The notes under the pieces were generated by a model, which did no database searches, was not told the DNA's origin, and saw only the letters and a list, made by a program, of their open reading frames with translations. A DNA stretch of 64,000 nt, taken from NCBI GenBank assembly GCA_034432795.1, contig DAOUBF010000040.1:1-64000 (forward strand). The letters are read 5' to 3'. Below, in pieces: positions 51,780 through 60,118 of this stretch (the first letter of the stretch is position 1; every line of letters starts with the position of its first letter). Made by a program: the position numbers and the translations under genes. Source of the stretch: DAOUBF01 sp034432795 (GTDB lineage Bacteria; Chloroflexota; Anaerolineae; DSLN01).

Positions 51780-53051
51780 ATGAACGTGTTACGCTGGTTT
51801 GCCATACCCGGCCTGTTCGTCCTGGCCGGCCTGATCCTGTCTGCCTGTGGTCAGGCGGCGCGGAGTGGGCTTCAGCCGCCAACGCCGCCCCCCACAGCGC
51901 CTGCCTCGCCGGAGGCGACCGCGACTCCGTTTTCGGAACCCGTATCGGGGCTTGAAGCTCAACCGGATGACCCCCGCTGCCAGGCCCAGGTGGCACAACA
52001 GGGTGTCCGCTTCAACGTCAGCGGCTGGAAGACCAATTTCTGTCGGCACAGTGTGGATTACGCTGAGATCCTCTCCGGAGGCCCGCCCCCCGACGGTATT
52101 CCGCCGCTGGACACCCCGAAATTTGAGACCGTGGCCGAGGCCGATGCCTGGCTGAAGCCCAACGAGCCGGTCATCAGCTTGCGCCTGGGCGACGAGGCCC
52201 GCGCTTATCCGCTGCAGGTGCTCATCTGGCACGAGATCGTCAACGATGTCGTCAGCGGTCGGCCGGTGGCTGTGACCTTCTGCCCCTTATGCAACGCAGC
52301 CATCGTGTTTGACCGCAGGGTGAACGGCCAGGTCCTGCGCTTCGGCACCACCGGCAACCTGCGCTACAGTGACCTGATCATGTGGGACGATCGGACGGAG
52401 AGTTGGTGGCAGCAATTTACAGGCGAAGCGATCGTCGGCGACATGACCGGGACGCGCCTGGAATTCCTGCCTGCGCAGATCGTCGCCTGGGCTGACTTCA
52501 AGGCAGCCTTCCCACAAGGCCAGGTGCTCTCCAGGGACACGGGCTACCTGCGCTCCTACGGCCAGAACCCCTATACCGGCTACGACCGCGTAGACCGTCC
52601 CCCCTTCCTCTTTGACGGCACGCTGGACGACCGCCTGCCGCCTATGGCCCGCGTCGTCGCCGTCGCAGTGGGCGAGACCATAAAAGCCTATCCCTTCTCC
52701 ACATTGAGCCAGGTTCATGTGATCAACGATGTGGTGGCGGGGCACCCTCTCGTCGTCTTCTGGAAAGGAGGCACAGCCTCGGCGCTGGATAAGGGAGACA
52801 TCGCCGCCTCGCGCGATGTTGGTTCAACGGCGGTTTACGAGCGTAGCCTGGATGGGCAGACGCTGACCTTCACCTGGGATGGCGCAACCTTTCAGGACCA
52901 GGAAACGGGGAGCACGTGGAACCTGTTTGGCCAGGCTATAGCCGGGCCGCTGGCCGGGAAATCGCTCAGGTCGGTGCTCAGCCATGAGTACTTCTGGTTC
53001 GCTTGGGCCGCGTTCCGGCCGGATACGGTGATCTACAGACCGGACAGCTAA
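51780..53051 (+). CDS. DUF3179 lipoprotein
   Basis: A 423-residue extracellular lipoprotein: lipobox ILSAC (Cys23), a Pro/Thr linker and then a DUF3179 domain with WHEIVNDVVSGRPVAVTFCPLCNAAIVFDR, NLRYSDLIMWDDRTESWWQQ and DTGYLRSYGQNPYTGYD. The CPLC motif could bind a metal or act in thiol chemistry, but no function is established. It is the first gene of a group with a small membrane protein and a redox fusion. RBS AGAAGGG lies upstream. Confidence 0.85.
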   Translation: MNVLRWFAIPGLFVLAGLILSACGQAARSGLQPPTPPPTAPASPEATATPFSEPVSGLEAQPDDPRCQAQVAQQGVRFNVSGWKTNFCRHSVDYAEILSGGPPPDGIPPLDTPKFETVAEADAWLKPNEPVISLRLGDEARAYPLQVLIWHEIVNDVVSGRPVAVTFCPLCNAAIVFDRRVNGQVLRFGTTGNLRYSDLIMWDDRTESWWQQFTGEAIVGDMTGTRLEFLPAQIVAWADFKAAFPQGQVLSRDTGYLRSYGQNPYTGYDRVDRPPFLFDGTLDDRLPPMARVVAVAVGETIKAYPFSTLSQVHVINDVVAGHPLVVFWKGGTASALDKGDIAASRDVGSTAVYERSLDGQTLTFTWDGATFQDQETGSTWNLFGQAIAGPLAGKSLRSVLSHEYFWFAWAAFRPDTVIYRPDS

Positions 53052-53096
53052 CGCATCTGTCCTTCGTCTGTTTATTTTTCTTCTAAGGAGGGAAAC

Positions 53097-53543
53097 ATGA
53101 ACGTACTTGGTGCGATTGTGGCCGGGCTGGTCGGCACTGGGGTGATCAGCCTGGTCATGGCGATGGCTCCCAAAATGGGGATGCCCAAAATGGACATCGT
53201 CGGCATGTTAGGCAGTATGTTTGGTCAACCCAACCGCACGTTGGGCTGGGTGGTCCATTTCATGATGGGGGCGATCTTTGCCCTCATTTACGCCCTGTTG
53301 TGGTCCATCGGCATAGGCCAACCCAACTGGGGTACGGGTCTGGTCTTTGGTGGCGTTCATTGGCTGGCAGCCGGGCTGGTCATGGGCATGATCCCGATGG
53401 TACATGTGGGCATCCAGCGCGGCGAGGTTCAGGCGCCCGGCCTGTGGATGATCAACAACGGCGGTATGATGGGGTTTGTCGGCGGGCTGATCGGCCATAT
53501 GATCTTCGGGCTGGTGGTTGTGCTGGTGTACAACCTCTTCTAA
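53097..53543 (+). CDS. Small four-helix membrane protein (DUF6789-like)
   Basis: A 148-residue, methionine- and glycine-rich integral membrane protein with about four helices (IVAGLVGTGVISLVMAMAP, WVVHFMMGAIFALIYALLW and others). It resembles small DUF6789-type proteins; no function is known. Strong ribosome-binding site (AAGGAGGG). It lies between the DUF3179 and reductase genes. Confidence 0.65.
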   Translation: MNVLGAIVAGLVGTGVISLVMAMAPKMGMPKMDIVGMLGSMFGQPNRTLGWVVHFMMGAIFALIYALLWSIGIGQPNWGTGLVFGGVHWLAAGLVMGMIPMVHVGIQRGEVQAPGLWMINNGGMMGFVGGLIGHMIFGLVVVLVYNLF

Positions 53544-53589
53544 GCGGATGGACCCGGCCAGCCCACTCTCTGGAATGAAAGGATGACCT

Positions 53590-54771
53590 ATGAACGATCC
53601 GATCATCGTCTATAGCACCGTCTGGTGCCCGGACTGCAGGCGGGTGAAGAAATTTTTCGGGGAGCAACGCGTCCCGTATGTTAACATAGATATTGAGCAG
53701 GACGCCGAAGCCATGGCCTTCGTGGAGAAAGTCAACAATGGCAGGCACATCATCCCCACCATCGTCTTCCCGGATGGCTCTATCCTGGTAGAACCGTCTA
53801 ATGCTGAACTGGCCGCGAAGTTGGGGCTGCAAACCCAGGCCCGGCGCTCGTTTTACGATGCGATTATCGTCGGCGGCGGCCCGGCCGGGCTGACCGCCGC
53901 CGTGTATCTGGCCCGTGAAGGCGTGGAGACGCTGGTGATTGAGAAGGCCGGTCTGGGTGGACAGGCGGGTATTACCCAAACCCTGGACAACTTTCCCGGC
54001 TTCCCCCAAGGCATCTCAGGCGCAGAATTTGCCGAACGCCTCGCACAGCAGGCCCGCCGCTTTGATGTTGAAATTATGCAGGCCCAGGAGGTCACTGACA
54101 TTGTGCCGGAGGACACGTATTTGTGTGTGCTCACCGGCGATGGCAGCCAGTATGGGACCAAGGCCGTGCTGCTGGCGACCGGCGCGAGTTATCGCAAGCT
54201 GGGTGTGCCGGGCGAGGATGACCTGATCGGCCTGAATATCCACTTCTGCGCCACGTGTGATGGCGCTTTCTACAAGGGCAAGAAGGTGCTGGTCATCGGT
54301 GGGGGCAACAGCGGGTTTGAAGAGGGGCTGTTCCTGACACGGTTTGCTCGCCAGGTGGACATTGTGGAGTTCCAACCCGAAGTGAAAGCCAGTAAGATCG
54401 CGCAGGACAAGGTCGCCCAGCAGCCGAACATGACTGTCACCGTGAACCATGCGGTCAAAGCGTTCAGAGGCAAGCACAGGTTAGAAGCCGTGATTGTGGA
54501 AGACCGGACCACCGGCGAAATCAAGGAGTGGCACTACGATGGTGTGTTCGTCTTTATCGGGCTGACGCCGAACAGTGAGCTGGTGAAAGGGAAGGTCCAG
54601 CTTGATCCCTATGATTTTGTTGTCACCGATGACCGACTTATGACCTCTGTGCCCGGCTTGTTTGCGGCGGGCGATGTGCGCGCTGGTTCCACCAAGCAGG
54701 CAGCCTCAGCCGCCGGGGAGGGTGCGACCGCTGCGCTGATGATCCGAGAATACCTGAAGAGAGTGGGATAG
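53590..54771 (+). CDS. Glutaredoxin/mycoredoxin-thioredoxin reductase fusion
   Basis: A 393-residue fusion. Residues 1-80 form a glutaredoxin-like domain with CPDC at 13-16 and HIIPTIVFPDGSILVEPS, closest to mycoredoxin-type proteins. Residues 88-393 are a thioredoxin-reductase domain: FAD motif VGGGPAGLTAAVYLA, CATC redox pair (C220, C223), NAD(P) motif LVIGGGNSGFEEG and GLFAAGDVRAGSTKQAASAAGEGATAA. Electrons would pass from NADPH through FAD and CATC to the fused redoxin. Ribosome-binding site AAAGGA lies upstream. It follows the DUF6789-like gene by 46 nt. Confidence 0.9.
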   Translation: MNDPIIVYSTVWCPDCRRVKKFFGEQRVPYVNIDIEQDAEAMAFVEKVNNGRHIIPTIVFPDGSILVEPSNAELAAKLGLQTQARRSFYDAIIVGGGPAGLTAAVYLAREGVETLVIEKAGLGGQAGITQTLDNFPGFPQGISGAEFAERLAQQARRFDVEIMQAQEVTDIVPEDTYLCVLTGDGSQYGTKAVLLATGASYRKLGVPGEDDLIGLNIHFCATCDGAFYKGKKVLVIGGGNSGFEEGLFLTRFARQVDIVEFQPEVKASKIAQDKVAQQPNMTVTVNHAVKAFRGKHRLEAVIVEDRTTGEIKEWHYDGVFVFIGLTPNSELVKGKVQLDPYDFVVTDDRLMTSVPGLFAAGDVRAGSTKQAASAAGEGATAALMIREYLKRVG

Positions 54772-54806
54772 AAACGTCAACCTGTTTCAAAAACAGACTG
54801 AAGCCC

Positions 54807-54847
54807 TTGCCCTTCGCTTCGCTCAGGGCGTCATGCGGAGCGCAGCA
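54807..54847. repeat. Family G repeat, inserted in repeat A
   Basis: A 41-base block (CCCTTCGCTTCGCTCAGGG within it) interrupts a repeat A-like sequence: CTGAAGCCC lies before it and CCCGGTTGGGAGG after it. It is related in the opposite orientation to 16602-16672. Confidence 0.5.
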
Positions 54848-54849
54848 CC

Positions 54850-54880
54850 CGGTTGGGAGGGAGAGGGTGGGGGTGAGGTT
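54850..54880. repeat. G/C-tract repeat (family C), copy 4
   Basis: GGTTGGGAGGGAGAGGGTGG followed by GGGTGAGG, similar to the right half of copy 2. Confidence 0.5.
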
Positions 54881-54965
54881 CTTCGCCGGGCTGCAGGGTG
54901 ATATGTTTGAGATAGGTTCTTATCAGAGGCAGCGCAGATCAGCCCACCTTTGCCAGAGACCCGCC

Positions 54966-55517
54966 TCAGCTCGTAAACACCGGTAGATGCCCCAGGGCGA
55001 TAATATCCTGCCACTTGGCCCTCTCGCCCTCAGTGAGGATCGCCGCCTGGGCCACAGTGGTCGCGCCGGCTTTCTCCACCAGCAGGCGCATCCCCTGCAG
55101 CGTGCTGCCCGTGCTGATCACGTCGTCCACCAGAATGACGCGCTTGCCCTGGATCAGGCGGCGGTCCTTCTCGTCCAGATAGAGTGTCTGCGGCTTGCCG
55201 GTGGTGATAGAGAGCGTCTCGGCCTGCAGGGCCTCGCCCATGTAGGGCTTGTACGCCTTGCGTAAGACGACATAGGGCAGGCCCATCTGCACGGCCAGTT
55301 CATGGATGAGCGGGATGCTCTTGGCCTCGGCGGTGACCAGGACATCGGCCTGGATGCCCCGCAGCCTGCGGGCCAACTCGCGGGCCACGGCCTGGACTAA
55401 CTCGGTATCCCCCAGAATATTGAGAATGGCGATACGGACACCGGGAGCCACCTCAAACAGGGGCAGGTGGCGGGTGATCCCGGCAATATTAATCGTATAG
55501 GTCTCGCGCTCCGTCAT
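54966..55517 (-). CDS. Adenine phosphoribosyltransferase-like protein
   Basis: A 183-residue type I phosphoribosyltransferase. The PRPP loop is RVILVDDVISTGSTLQGMR, and the family-typical ADVLVTAEAKSIPLIHELAV and YVVLRKAYKPYMGEAL are present. These fit an adenine/purine PRTase, but related transcriptional PRT proteins such as PurR/XPRT share the fold. AAAAGGAG precedes the ATG. It has a consensus-like promoter (55578-55606). Confidence 0.8.
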   Translation of the reverse strand: MTERETYTINIAGITRHLPLFEVAPGVRIAILNILGDTELVQAVARELARRLRGIQADVLVTAEAKSIPLIHELAVQMGLPYVVLRKAYKPYMGEALQAETLSITTGKPQTLYLDEKDRRLIQGKRVILVDDVISTGSTLQGMRLLVEKAGATTVAQAAILTEGERAKWQDIIALGHLPVFTS

Positions 55518-55577
55518 GGTGCTCCTTTTACTCAGGGTTCGCCGTAAACATCCGTTTAATAGCTGCTGACCCCTTTC

Positions 55578-55606
55578 ATCATACTCGTAGCTTCATCTAC
55601 GGTCAA
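55578..55606 (-). promoter_or_regulatory. Promoter of the PRTase gene
   Basis: Minus strand: TTGACC (55601-55606), a 17-nt spacer and TATGAT (55578-55583). Confidence 0.6.
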
Positions 55607-55759
55607 GCGTCACGCCTTGAGATCCTCTTATAAATCCGTCAGGCACGGCTCACGCGCTATATTGCGCCGGGGAGCCCATAGAACTCTACGCCATGTCAGT
55701 GTGAATTGAGGCTCTCCGCGCGTGGAGAGCCGGTCGTAGGCCGGATTTCCCTCCCCGGC

Positions 55760-55835
55760 GTAGGGCAGGTTTCTGAACCTGCCGCTCTGCGGCGGCTATG
55801 GAAAGCCTTTCGGCGGCTATAGAAAGCCGCCCTAC
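55760..55835. repeat. GTAGGGCAGG hairpin repeat (family E), copy 1
   Basis: Starts GTAGGGCAGGTTTCTGAACC and ends AAGCCGCCCTAC; inside, CGGCGGCTATGGAAAGCC is repeated. Confidence 0.8.
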
Positions 55836-55856
55836 AGGCTCAGCCGTAGCTCAGGT

Positions 55857-55911
55857 GTAGGGCAGGTTTCTATACCTGCCGCTCTTCGGCGGCTATGGAA
55901 AGCCGCCCTAC
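55857..55911. repeat. GTAGGGCAGG hairpin repeat (family E), copy 2
   Basis: GTAGGGCAGGTTTCTATACC to GAAAGCCGCCCTAC; about 21 bases shorter than copy 1, which has an internal duplication of the CGGCGGCTAT unit. Confidence 0.8.
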
Positions 55912-56011
55912 TGGCTATCTATCCCGCCTTGCCCATCCCGCCATTTATGAGAGGACCTCAATCACGCCCGGCCGCAGGCGCCCCAGGGGTGATTTCAACC
56001 CCCGGCTGCCC

Positions 56012-56040
56012 TTGTTCACAGGCGCGGTTCAAGGTACAAT
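56012..56040 (+). promoter_or_regulatory. Promoter of the 84-residue protein gene
   Basis: TTGTTC (56012-56017), a 17-nt spacer and TACAAT (56035-56040). Confidence 0.5.
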
Positions 56041-56084
56041 TCCGTTCACGAACGGTTATGAAAGACCAGGAGGAGTAAACGCGC

Positions 56085-56339
56085 ATGAGCGAGCGCCTGA
56101 AGATTACCGAGGAGACCCGGCTGGAAGAGATCATTGACCGCGCCCCCTATGTCGTCAGCGTCCTGGACGAGTATGGCGTGTACTTTGATCCCTTTACCTA
56201 TATCACGCTGAAGTCGTCTATCGCCGACGTGGCCGAGTACAACGCGCTGCCCGACTATAAGGAGTTTCTGCAGGCACTGCAGCAGGCCCTGGATGCCGGG
56301 CCGCCGCCGGAGTGGAAGGGCGATCTCAAATCGGCCTGA
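56085..56339 (+). CDS. 84-residue protein resembling DUF1858
   Basis: An acidic 84-residue protein: KITEETRLEEIIDRAPYVVSVLDEYGVYFDPFTYITL resembles the start and core of DUF1858-type small domains, but the usual cysteines are replaced by YFDPF. Function unknown. RBS AGGAGGAG lies upstream. Its 3' end overlaps the next gene (minus) by 14 nt. Confidence 0.6.
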   Translation: MSERLKITEETRLEEIIDRAPYVVSVLDEYGVYFDPFTYITLKSSIADVAEYNALPDYKEFLQALQQALDAGPPPEWKGDLKSA

Positions 56340-57021
56340 AGTCCGGCGTCTCGGCGATGGCCATATCCACCAGGATGACCAGCGCGGCCACCAGCAGCGG
56401 ATACCGCTTAAGCACCGGCGAGCGCACTCCGATTTCGTAGCAGAAGCCCTCAATGGGGTGGATCACCTCGGCGGGGGGAAGCCGCCTGCGCCGTCGGGCG
56501 GGTTTCTCGGCGGCCTGTGCCAGCCGCTCGGCATCGTTCAAGATGCGCCGTAGCCGCACCTGCGCCAGCGATTCCGTCCGCTGAGCTGGACGGCCAGCGG
56601 GCACGATCTCCCTCAGTGCCTCCCCCTCAAAGATCTCGTAGAGCCGGTCGGCGTAGCGGCTGCCCCGCGCCACAAACAGCCGTCCGGCGAATTCAAGTTC
56701 GTAGTCCGGCAGGCGTTGCAGCAGGTCATCGGCGGGGGTGTAGCGCTGGGTGATGGAAGCGAGCAGGGACCAGGAGGGGAGTTCTTCGTCGGGGGTGAGC
56801 AGATAGTAGGTGGTCCCCTCCACCCAGGGCAGGTCGGGAGGCGGCTCCAATCGGCCTACCGGATCCCCATTGGGGGCGCGGAAATGGACGCGACGGGTAT
56901 GGTAAATGCGCCAGGGCTCCTCGCGGTCGGCGATCCACAAAAGCTGGCCACCCTCATCGTAGATGCGGTAGCGGTAGGGCCGATTCTCATGAAAGATCAG
57001 CCGTTCAATGCCCAGGCGCAT
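56326..57021 (-). CDS. 231-residue protein of unknown function
   Basis: A soluble protein with one hydrophobic segment near the C-terminus (PLLVAALVILVDMAIAE), so probably tail-anchored. The N-terminal half (ENRPYRYRIYDEGGQLLWIADREEPW) faintly resembles LURP-one/scramblase-like beta barrels, but I would not assign a family. A basic, alanine-rich stretch (EKPARRRRRLPP) precedes the tail. It is upstream of nothing on its strand; the chelatase gene ends 86 nt beyond its start. Confidence 0.5.
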   Translation of the reverse strand: MRLGIERLIFHENRPYRYRIYDEGGQLLWIADREEPWRIYHTRRVHFRAPNGDPVGRLEPPPDLPWVEGTTYYLLTPDEELPSWSLLASITQRYTPADDLLQRLPDYELEFAGRLFVARGSRYADRLYEIFEGEALREIVPAGRPAQRTESLAQVRLRRILNDAERLAQAAEKPARRRRRLPPAEVIHPIEGFCYEIGVRSPVLKRYPLLVAALVILVDMAIAETPDFRPI

Positions 57022-57106
57022 GATCGTTCCTTTCCCCCTTATAATCTACCGGAAAGGTCGCAAACGGCGAATAGGATTCTAGTCCTGATACGCGATACGT
57101 GACGGG

Positions 57107-59167
57107 TCAGGCATCGCGTGTCTCTTTCAGCTCCTGCCTCACTGTCTGGTACAACGACTCGGCCTTGAGTTCGCGCAGGGTATAGCACGGCCCGACCAGG
57201 CAATCGGCCAGGGCCTGTGCCAGCCCCTGGTCAAAGGCGGCGTGCTCCATGTTGATCACCACCGAGCGGACGCCGCTTTCGTGCAGGAGCCTGGCCATGC
57301 GGTGGGCCTCCTCCTGGGGGGGCAAATCGGTCATGGAGACATTACCGGCGCCATCGGTAAGCAGGATCATCAGTGGCATCACCTCCGGGTGTGCGCGCCG
57401 CTCCTGGGTGAAGACCTTATACGCCAGCCACAGCCCGCTGGACAGCGGCGTTTTACCGCCAACGGGGATGTCGGCCAGGGCGTGCCGGGCCAGTTCCACA
57501 CTAGAGGTCGGCGGCAGGATCAGCCTGGCCTCGTTCTTCTGGAAGACCACCAGCCCCACGCGGTCACGGCGCTGGTAGGCATCGGTGAGCAGCGACATGA
57601 TGGCGCCTTTGGTGGCCTCCATCCGTTCAGCCACGGCCATGGACCAACTCGCATCCACGACGAACAAGATCAGGTTGGCCGCCCGCTTGACGCGAACCTT
57701 GCGCTGGAGGTCCTGGGGTTCTACAGCAAAGGCCACATCCTTGCGCTCGCGGCGGAGCTGATAGGGCGCGGCAGCGCGCAGCGTGGCATCAAAGGCGATG
57801 TCATCAGTCTGGCCATTGGCGGGGCGGCTCTGAATATAGCGGCCCCGCTTGCGGTCGGTGCGGGTGTAGCTGCGCTTGCCCCCGGTGGAGCGCGTCAGCC
57901 GATCCAGGGGCGTATCCAGGCGGCGCGTGCGGAAGGTCTCCCCGATGGAGACGGACCGGCCTCCTTCCCACCAGCGGGCGCTCTGCGGCTCCCTGGGGAC
58001 ATCCTGACGTGCGGCTTCAGGCTGGCCGATATTGGAGGCCTCAGAAGAAGGGGAAGCTAGTGCCTTTTTTTTTACCTGTCCGGCCTCCGGTGCGCCCTGG
58101 GCAGGCTTGGGTTCGGCTTCGCCCGCGCCGCCATCGCGCTGGTTGCGTGCCTGCTCCAGCCGCTCGCGCAGGTCTTGCAGGCTGATCTCGGCCTCCTGGA
58201 AGGGCTGGCGCTTGAGACGGTGAGGCAGGGCCAGTTCGGCGGCAAGCAGGATGTCCTCCTCGGTCACGTGGTCGCGGCCCTGAAGCGCGGCATGGGCGCG
58301 GGCGGCCTTCAAGATCACTAGGTCAGCGCGGTGACCATCCACGCGCAGGCTGCTGGTCAGCCGGGCAATGGTGAGCAACTCCTCGCGGCCATAGCGGACA
58401 TGGTCCACCAGTTCGCGTGCCCTGGCGATCTCGCGGGAGAGTTCCCGTTCGCGTGGCTCCCATTCGGCGCGGAAGCCTTCGGGGTCGGCTTCAAAGGCCA
58501 GGTTGCGCTCCAGAATGGCCACGCGGTCGGCGGGGTTCATCAGGCCGCGAATGTCCACACATAGGGCGAAGCGGTCCAGCAACTGGGGGCGCAGGTCGCC
58601 TTCCTCCGGGTTCATGGTGCCGACCAGGATGAAGCGGGCCGGGTGGCTGAAGGAAATGCCTTCGCGCTCCACCACGTTGATGCCCATCGCGGCGGAGTCC
58701 AGCAACAGGTCCACCACGTGGTCATCCAGCAGGTTGACCTCGTCCACATAGAGGATGCCGCGATTGGCGGCGGCCAGGACGCCCGGCTCAAAGCGGCGCT
58801 CGCCCTTCTGGATAGCCAGCTCAATGTCCAGCGTGCCCACCACGCGGTCCTCGGTGGCGCTGACAGGCAGGTCCACCAGCCGGGTGCGGCGGGTGGCGAC
58901 GGGCAATTTCTCGCCGCGTTCCACCCGCTCCTTGCATTCGGTGCACAGGAGGGCAGGCTGGTTAGGGTCGCAACTGAAGCGGCAATCGGCGACGACCTCA
59001 ATTTCCGGCAGGAGGGCGGCCAGGGCACGAGCGGCGGTGCTCTTGGCCGTGCCGCGTTCGCCGCGAATGAGCACACCCCCAATGCGTGGGTTGACGGCGT
59101 TGAGCACCAGGGCACGCTTCATGCGGTCCTGGCCAACAATGGCGGTAAACGGAAAGATGGGTGGCAT
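57107..59167 (-). CDS. Fused ChlI/ChlD-type metal chelatase AAA+ and VWA protein
   Basis: A 686-residue fusion of the BchI and BchD subunits of magnesium/cobalt chelatases. AAA+ core: Walker A GERGTAKST (about 36-44), Walker B YVDEVNLLDD, sensor GTMNPEEGDLRPQLLDRFAL. A cysteine pair or triad (CDPNQPALLCTEC) is near residue 65. After an acidic/proline-rich linker, the VWA domain has MIDAS DASWSM (about 505-512). Such fusions are annotated as putative cobaltochelatases; the catalytic H-type subunit (CobN/ChlH) is not in this window. Its 5' end is duplicated at 59984-60118. Confidence 0.9.
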   Translation of the reverse strand: MPPIFPFTAIVGQDRMKRALVLNAVNPRIGGVLIRGERGTAKSTAARALAALLPEIEVVADCRFSCDPNQPALLCTECKERVERGEKLPVATRRTRLVDLPVSATEDRVVGTLDIELAIQKGERRFEPGVLAAANRGILYVDEVNLLDDHVVDLLLDSAAMGINVVEREGISFSHPARFILVGTMNPEEGDLRPQLLDRFALCVDIRGLMNPADRVAILERNLAFEADPEGFRAEWEPRERELSREIARARELVDHVRYGREELLTIARLTSSLRVDGHRADLVILKAARAHAALQGRDHVTEEDILLAAELALPHRLKRQPFQEAEISLQDLRERLEQARNQRDGGAGEAEPKPAQGAPEAGQVKKKALASPSSEASNIGQPEAARQDVPREPQSARWWEGGRSVSIGETFRTRRLDTPLDRLTRSTGGKRSYTRTDRKRGRYIQSRPANGQTDDIAFDATLRAAAPYQLRRERKDVAFAVEPQDLQRKVRVKRAANLILFVVDASWSMAVAERMEATKGAIMSLLTDAYQRRDRVGLVVFQKNEARLILPPTSSVELARHALADIPVGGKTPLSSGLWLAYKVFTQERRAHPEVMPLMILLTDGAGNVSMTDLPPQEEAHRMARLLHESGVRSVVINMEHAAFDQGLAQALADCLVGPCYTLRELKAESLYQTVRQELKETRDA

Positions 59168-59250
59168 AGGTTACAATTCCGATCCAACTCTAATTCAAAC
59201 GTTTTCCTGCCCCCATTATAGCTAATTCTAGGGCAAAGGGAAAGAGAAGG
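59033..59250. repeat. Direct repeat: chelatase promoter and 5' end, intact copy
   Basis: The first 45 or so codons and the promoter block (59212-59248) recur at 59984-60188 with a few percent differences in the coding part. The two copies flank the DUF433/DUF5615 genes. Confidence 0.85.
59215..59243 (-). promoter_or_regulatory. Chelatase promoter element
   Basis: Minus strand: TATAAT (59215-59220) with TTTCCC (59238-59243) 17 nt upstream. The same arrangement is conserved at 60155-60183 in the duplicated copy. Confidence 0.5.
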
Positions 59251-59268
59251 GCACTTGTGTATAGAAAT

Positions 59269-59628
59269 CTAGAACGGGACCCAATCAAGCCGATCGACCC
59301 ATTCTTCGGCCTCGCTGGCTTCCCAGATCAAGTATAGGTCTTGTGCCAGCCGGCCCACCGGGGTGCCCGGACGTACCCAAAGAACGCCCCAGAGATGGCC
59401 GCCAGCAGCCCAATGCGCTGCGATGTGCTCAGGCAGGCTGGTGCGGTTCGAAGTTACCAGCGCACGTTGTCCGAGTTCCAGATAGCGCAACAAGTCGGGG
59501 TCTGGTGTGCTCAAGGAAGGGGCTTCCGGGTCTCCTATCCGCAGCACATCTATAGTTGGATTCAGGCGCAGAAGGGCCGTTTTCAGCCGAGGCGATTGGT
59601 TTTCATCCAGCAGGAAGCGGACCTTCAT
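59269..59628 (-). CDS. DUF5615 PIN-like toxin candidate
   Basis: A 119-residue protein with the DUF5615 start MKVRFLLDENQSPRLKTALL, then PDPDLLRYLELGQRALVTSNRTSLPEH, a PIN-like acidic site and TSN motif. DUF5615 proteins are usually paired with DUF433 partners as presumed toxin-antitoxin modules. Its ATG overlaps the stop of the DUF433 gene (ATGA). Confidence 0.8.
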   Translation of the reverse strand: MKVRFLLDENQSPRLKTALLRLNPTIDVLRIGDPEAPSLSTPDPDLLRYLELGQRALVTSNRTSLPEHIAAHWAAGGHLWGVLWVRPGTPVGRLAQDLYLIWEASEAEEWVDRLDWVPF

Positions 59629-59957
59629 AGAGTGGGGGCGTGGTCCTTCACCCGTTGTGCTTTCAGGGCGCGCAGGCGTTGGACGATGGGCGGTGGGTTC
59701 GCAGCCCATTGCCGGTATTGCTCCTCGCGCCAGGCTGCCAGCCGGGCTAAATAAGCGTCCACCTCGGCGCGGTTGTGCAGGTAGTAGGTGATCGTGGCGT
59801 GGATCTCTTCCAAGCTCAACGTCGGGAGTTGGGCGGCGATTTCCTCCGGCGTGTAACCGTCCAGGTAATAGTATAGGACATCGTCAATACCAATCCGGTG
59901 TCCTTTAATCCGGATGTCATCCGGACTGAGAAACTCAAAATACTCTTCCAGCTTCAT
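59625..59957 (-). CDS. DUF433 antitoxin candidate
   Basis: A 110-residue protein: FEFLSPDDIRIKGHRIGIDDVLYYYLDGYTPEEIAAQLPTLSLEE matches the DUF433 (HTH-like) core, with an additional C-terminal helix region. It is presumed to be the antitoxin of the DUF5615 protein. Its ATG overlaps the TGA of a truncated chelatase reading frame (59954-59957), suggesting that it is translated by coupling from that captured leader. Confidence 0.8.
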   Translation of the reverse strand: MKLEEYFEFLSPDDIRIKGHRIGIDDVLYYYLDGYTPEEIAAQLPTLSLEEIHATITYYLHNRAEVDAYLARLAAWREEQYRQWAANPPPIVQRLRALKAQRVKDHAPTL

Positions 59958-60118
59958 GGAGTAGCCTCTTTATCTATGATGGCGGCGGTGCTCTTGGCCG
60001 TGCCGCGTTCGCCGCGAATGAGCACACCCCCAATGCGCGGGTTGACGGCGTTGAGCACCAGGGCGCGCTTCATGTGGTCCTGGCCGACGATAGCGGTAAA
60101 CGGAAAGATGGATGGCAT
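59954..60118 (-). pseudogene. Truncated duplicate of the chelatase 5' end
   Basis: From the ATG at 60118 it reads MPSIFPFTAIVGQDHMKRAL and continues through the Walker A region GERGTAKSTAA (46 codons of homology), then IIDKEATP and stop. It corresponds to residues 1-46 of the intact gene with few substitutions. It cannot be a functional ATPase, but it may serve as a translated leader for the DUF433 gene. Confidence 0.8.

Larger units (their letters stand above)
55518..56084. other. Intergenic region with repeated hairpins
   Basis: No gene is evident. It contains the minus-strand promoter of the PRT gene (55578-55606), two related hairpin repeats (55760-55835 and 55857-55911) and a plus-strand promoter (56012-56040). 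Confidence 0.75.

Noticed and set aside
55760..55911. CRISPR-like array.
   Set aside because: Only two copies, internally palindromic and unequal in length; no cas genes nearby.
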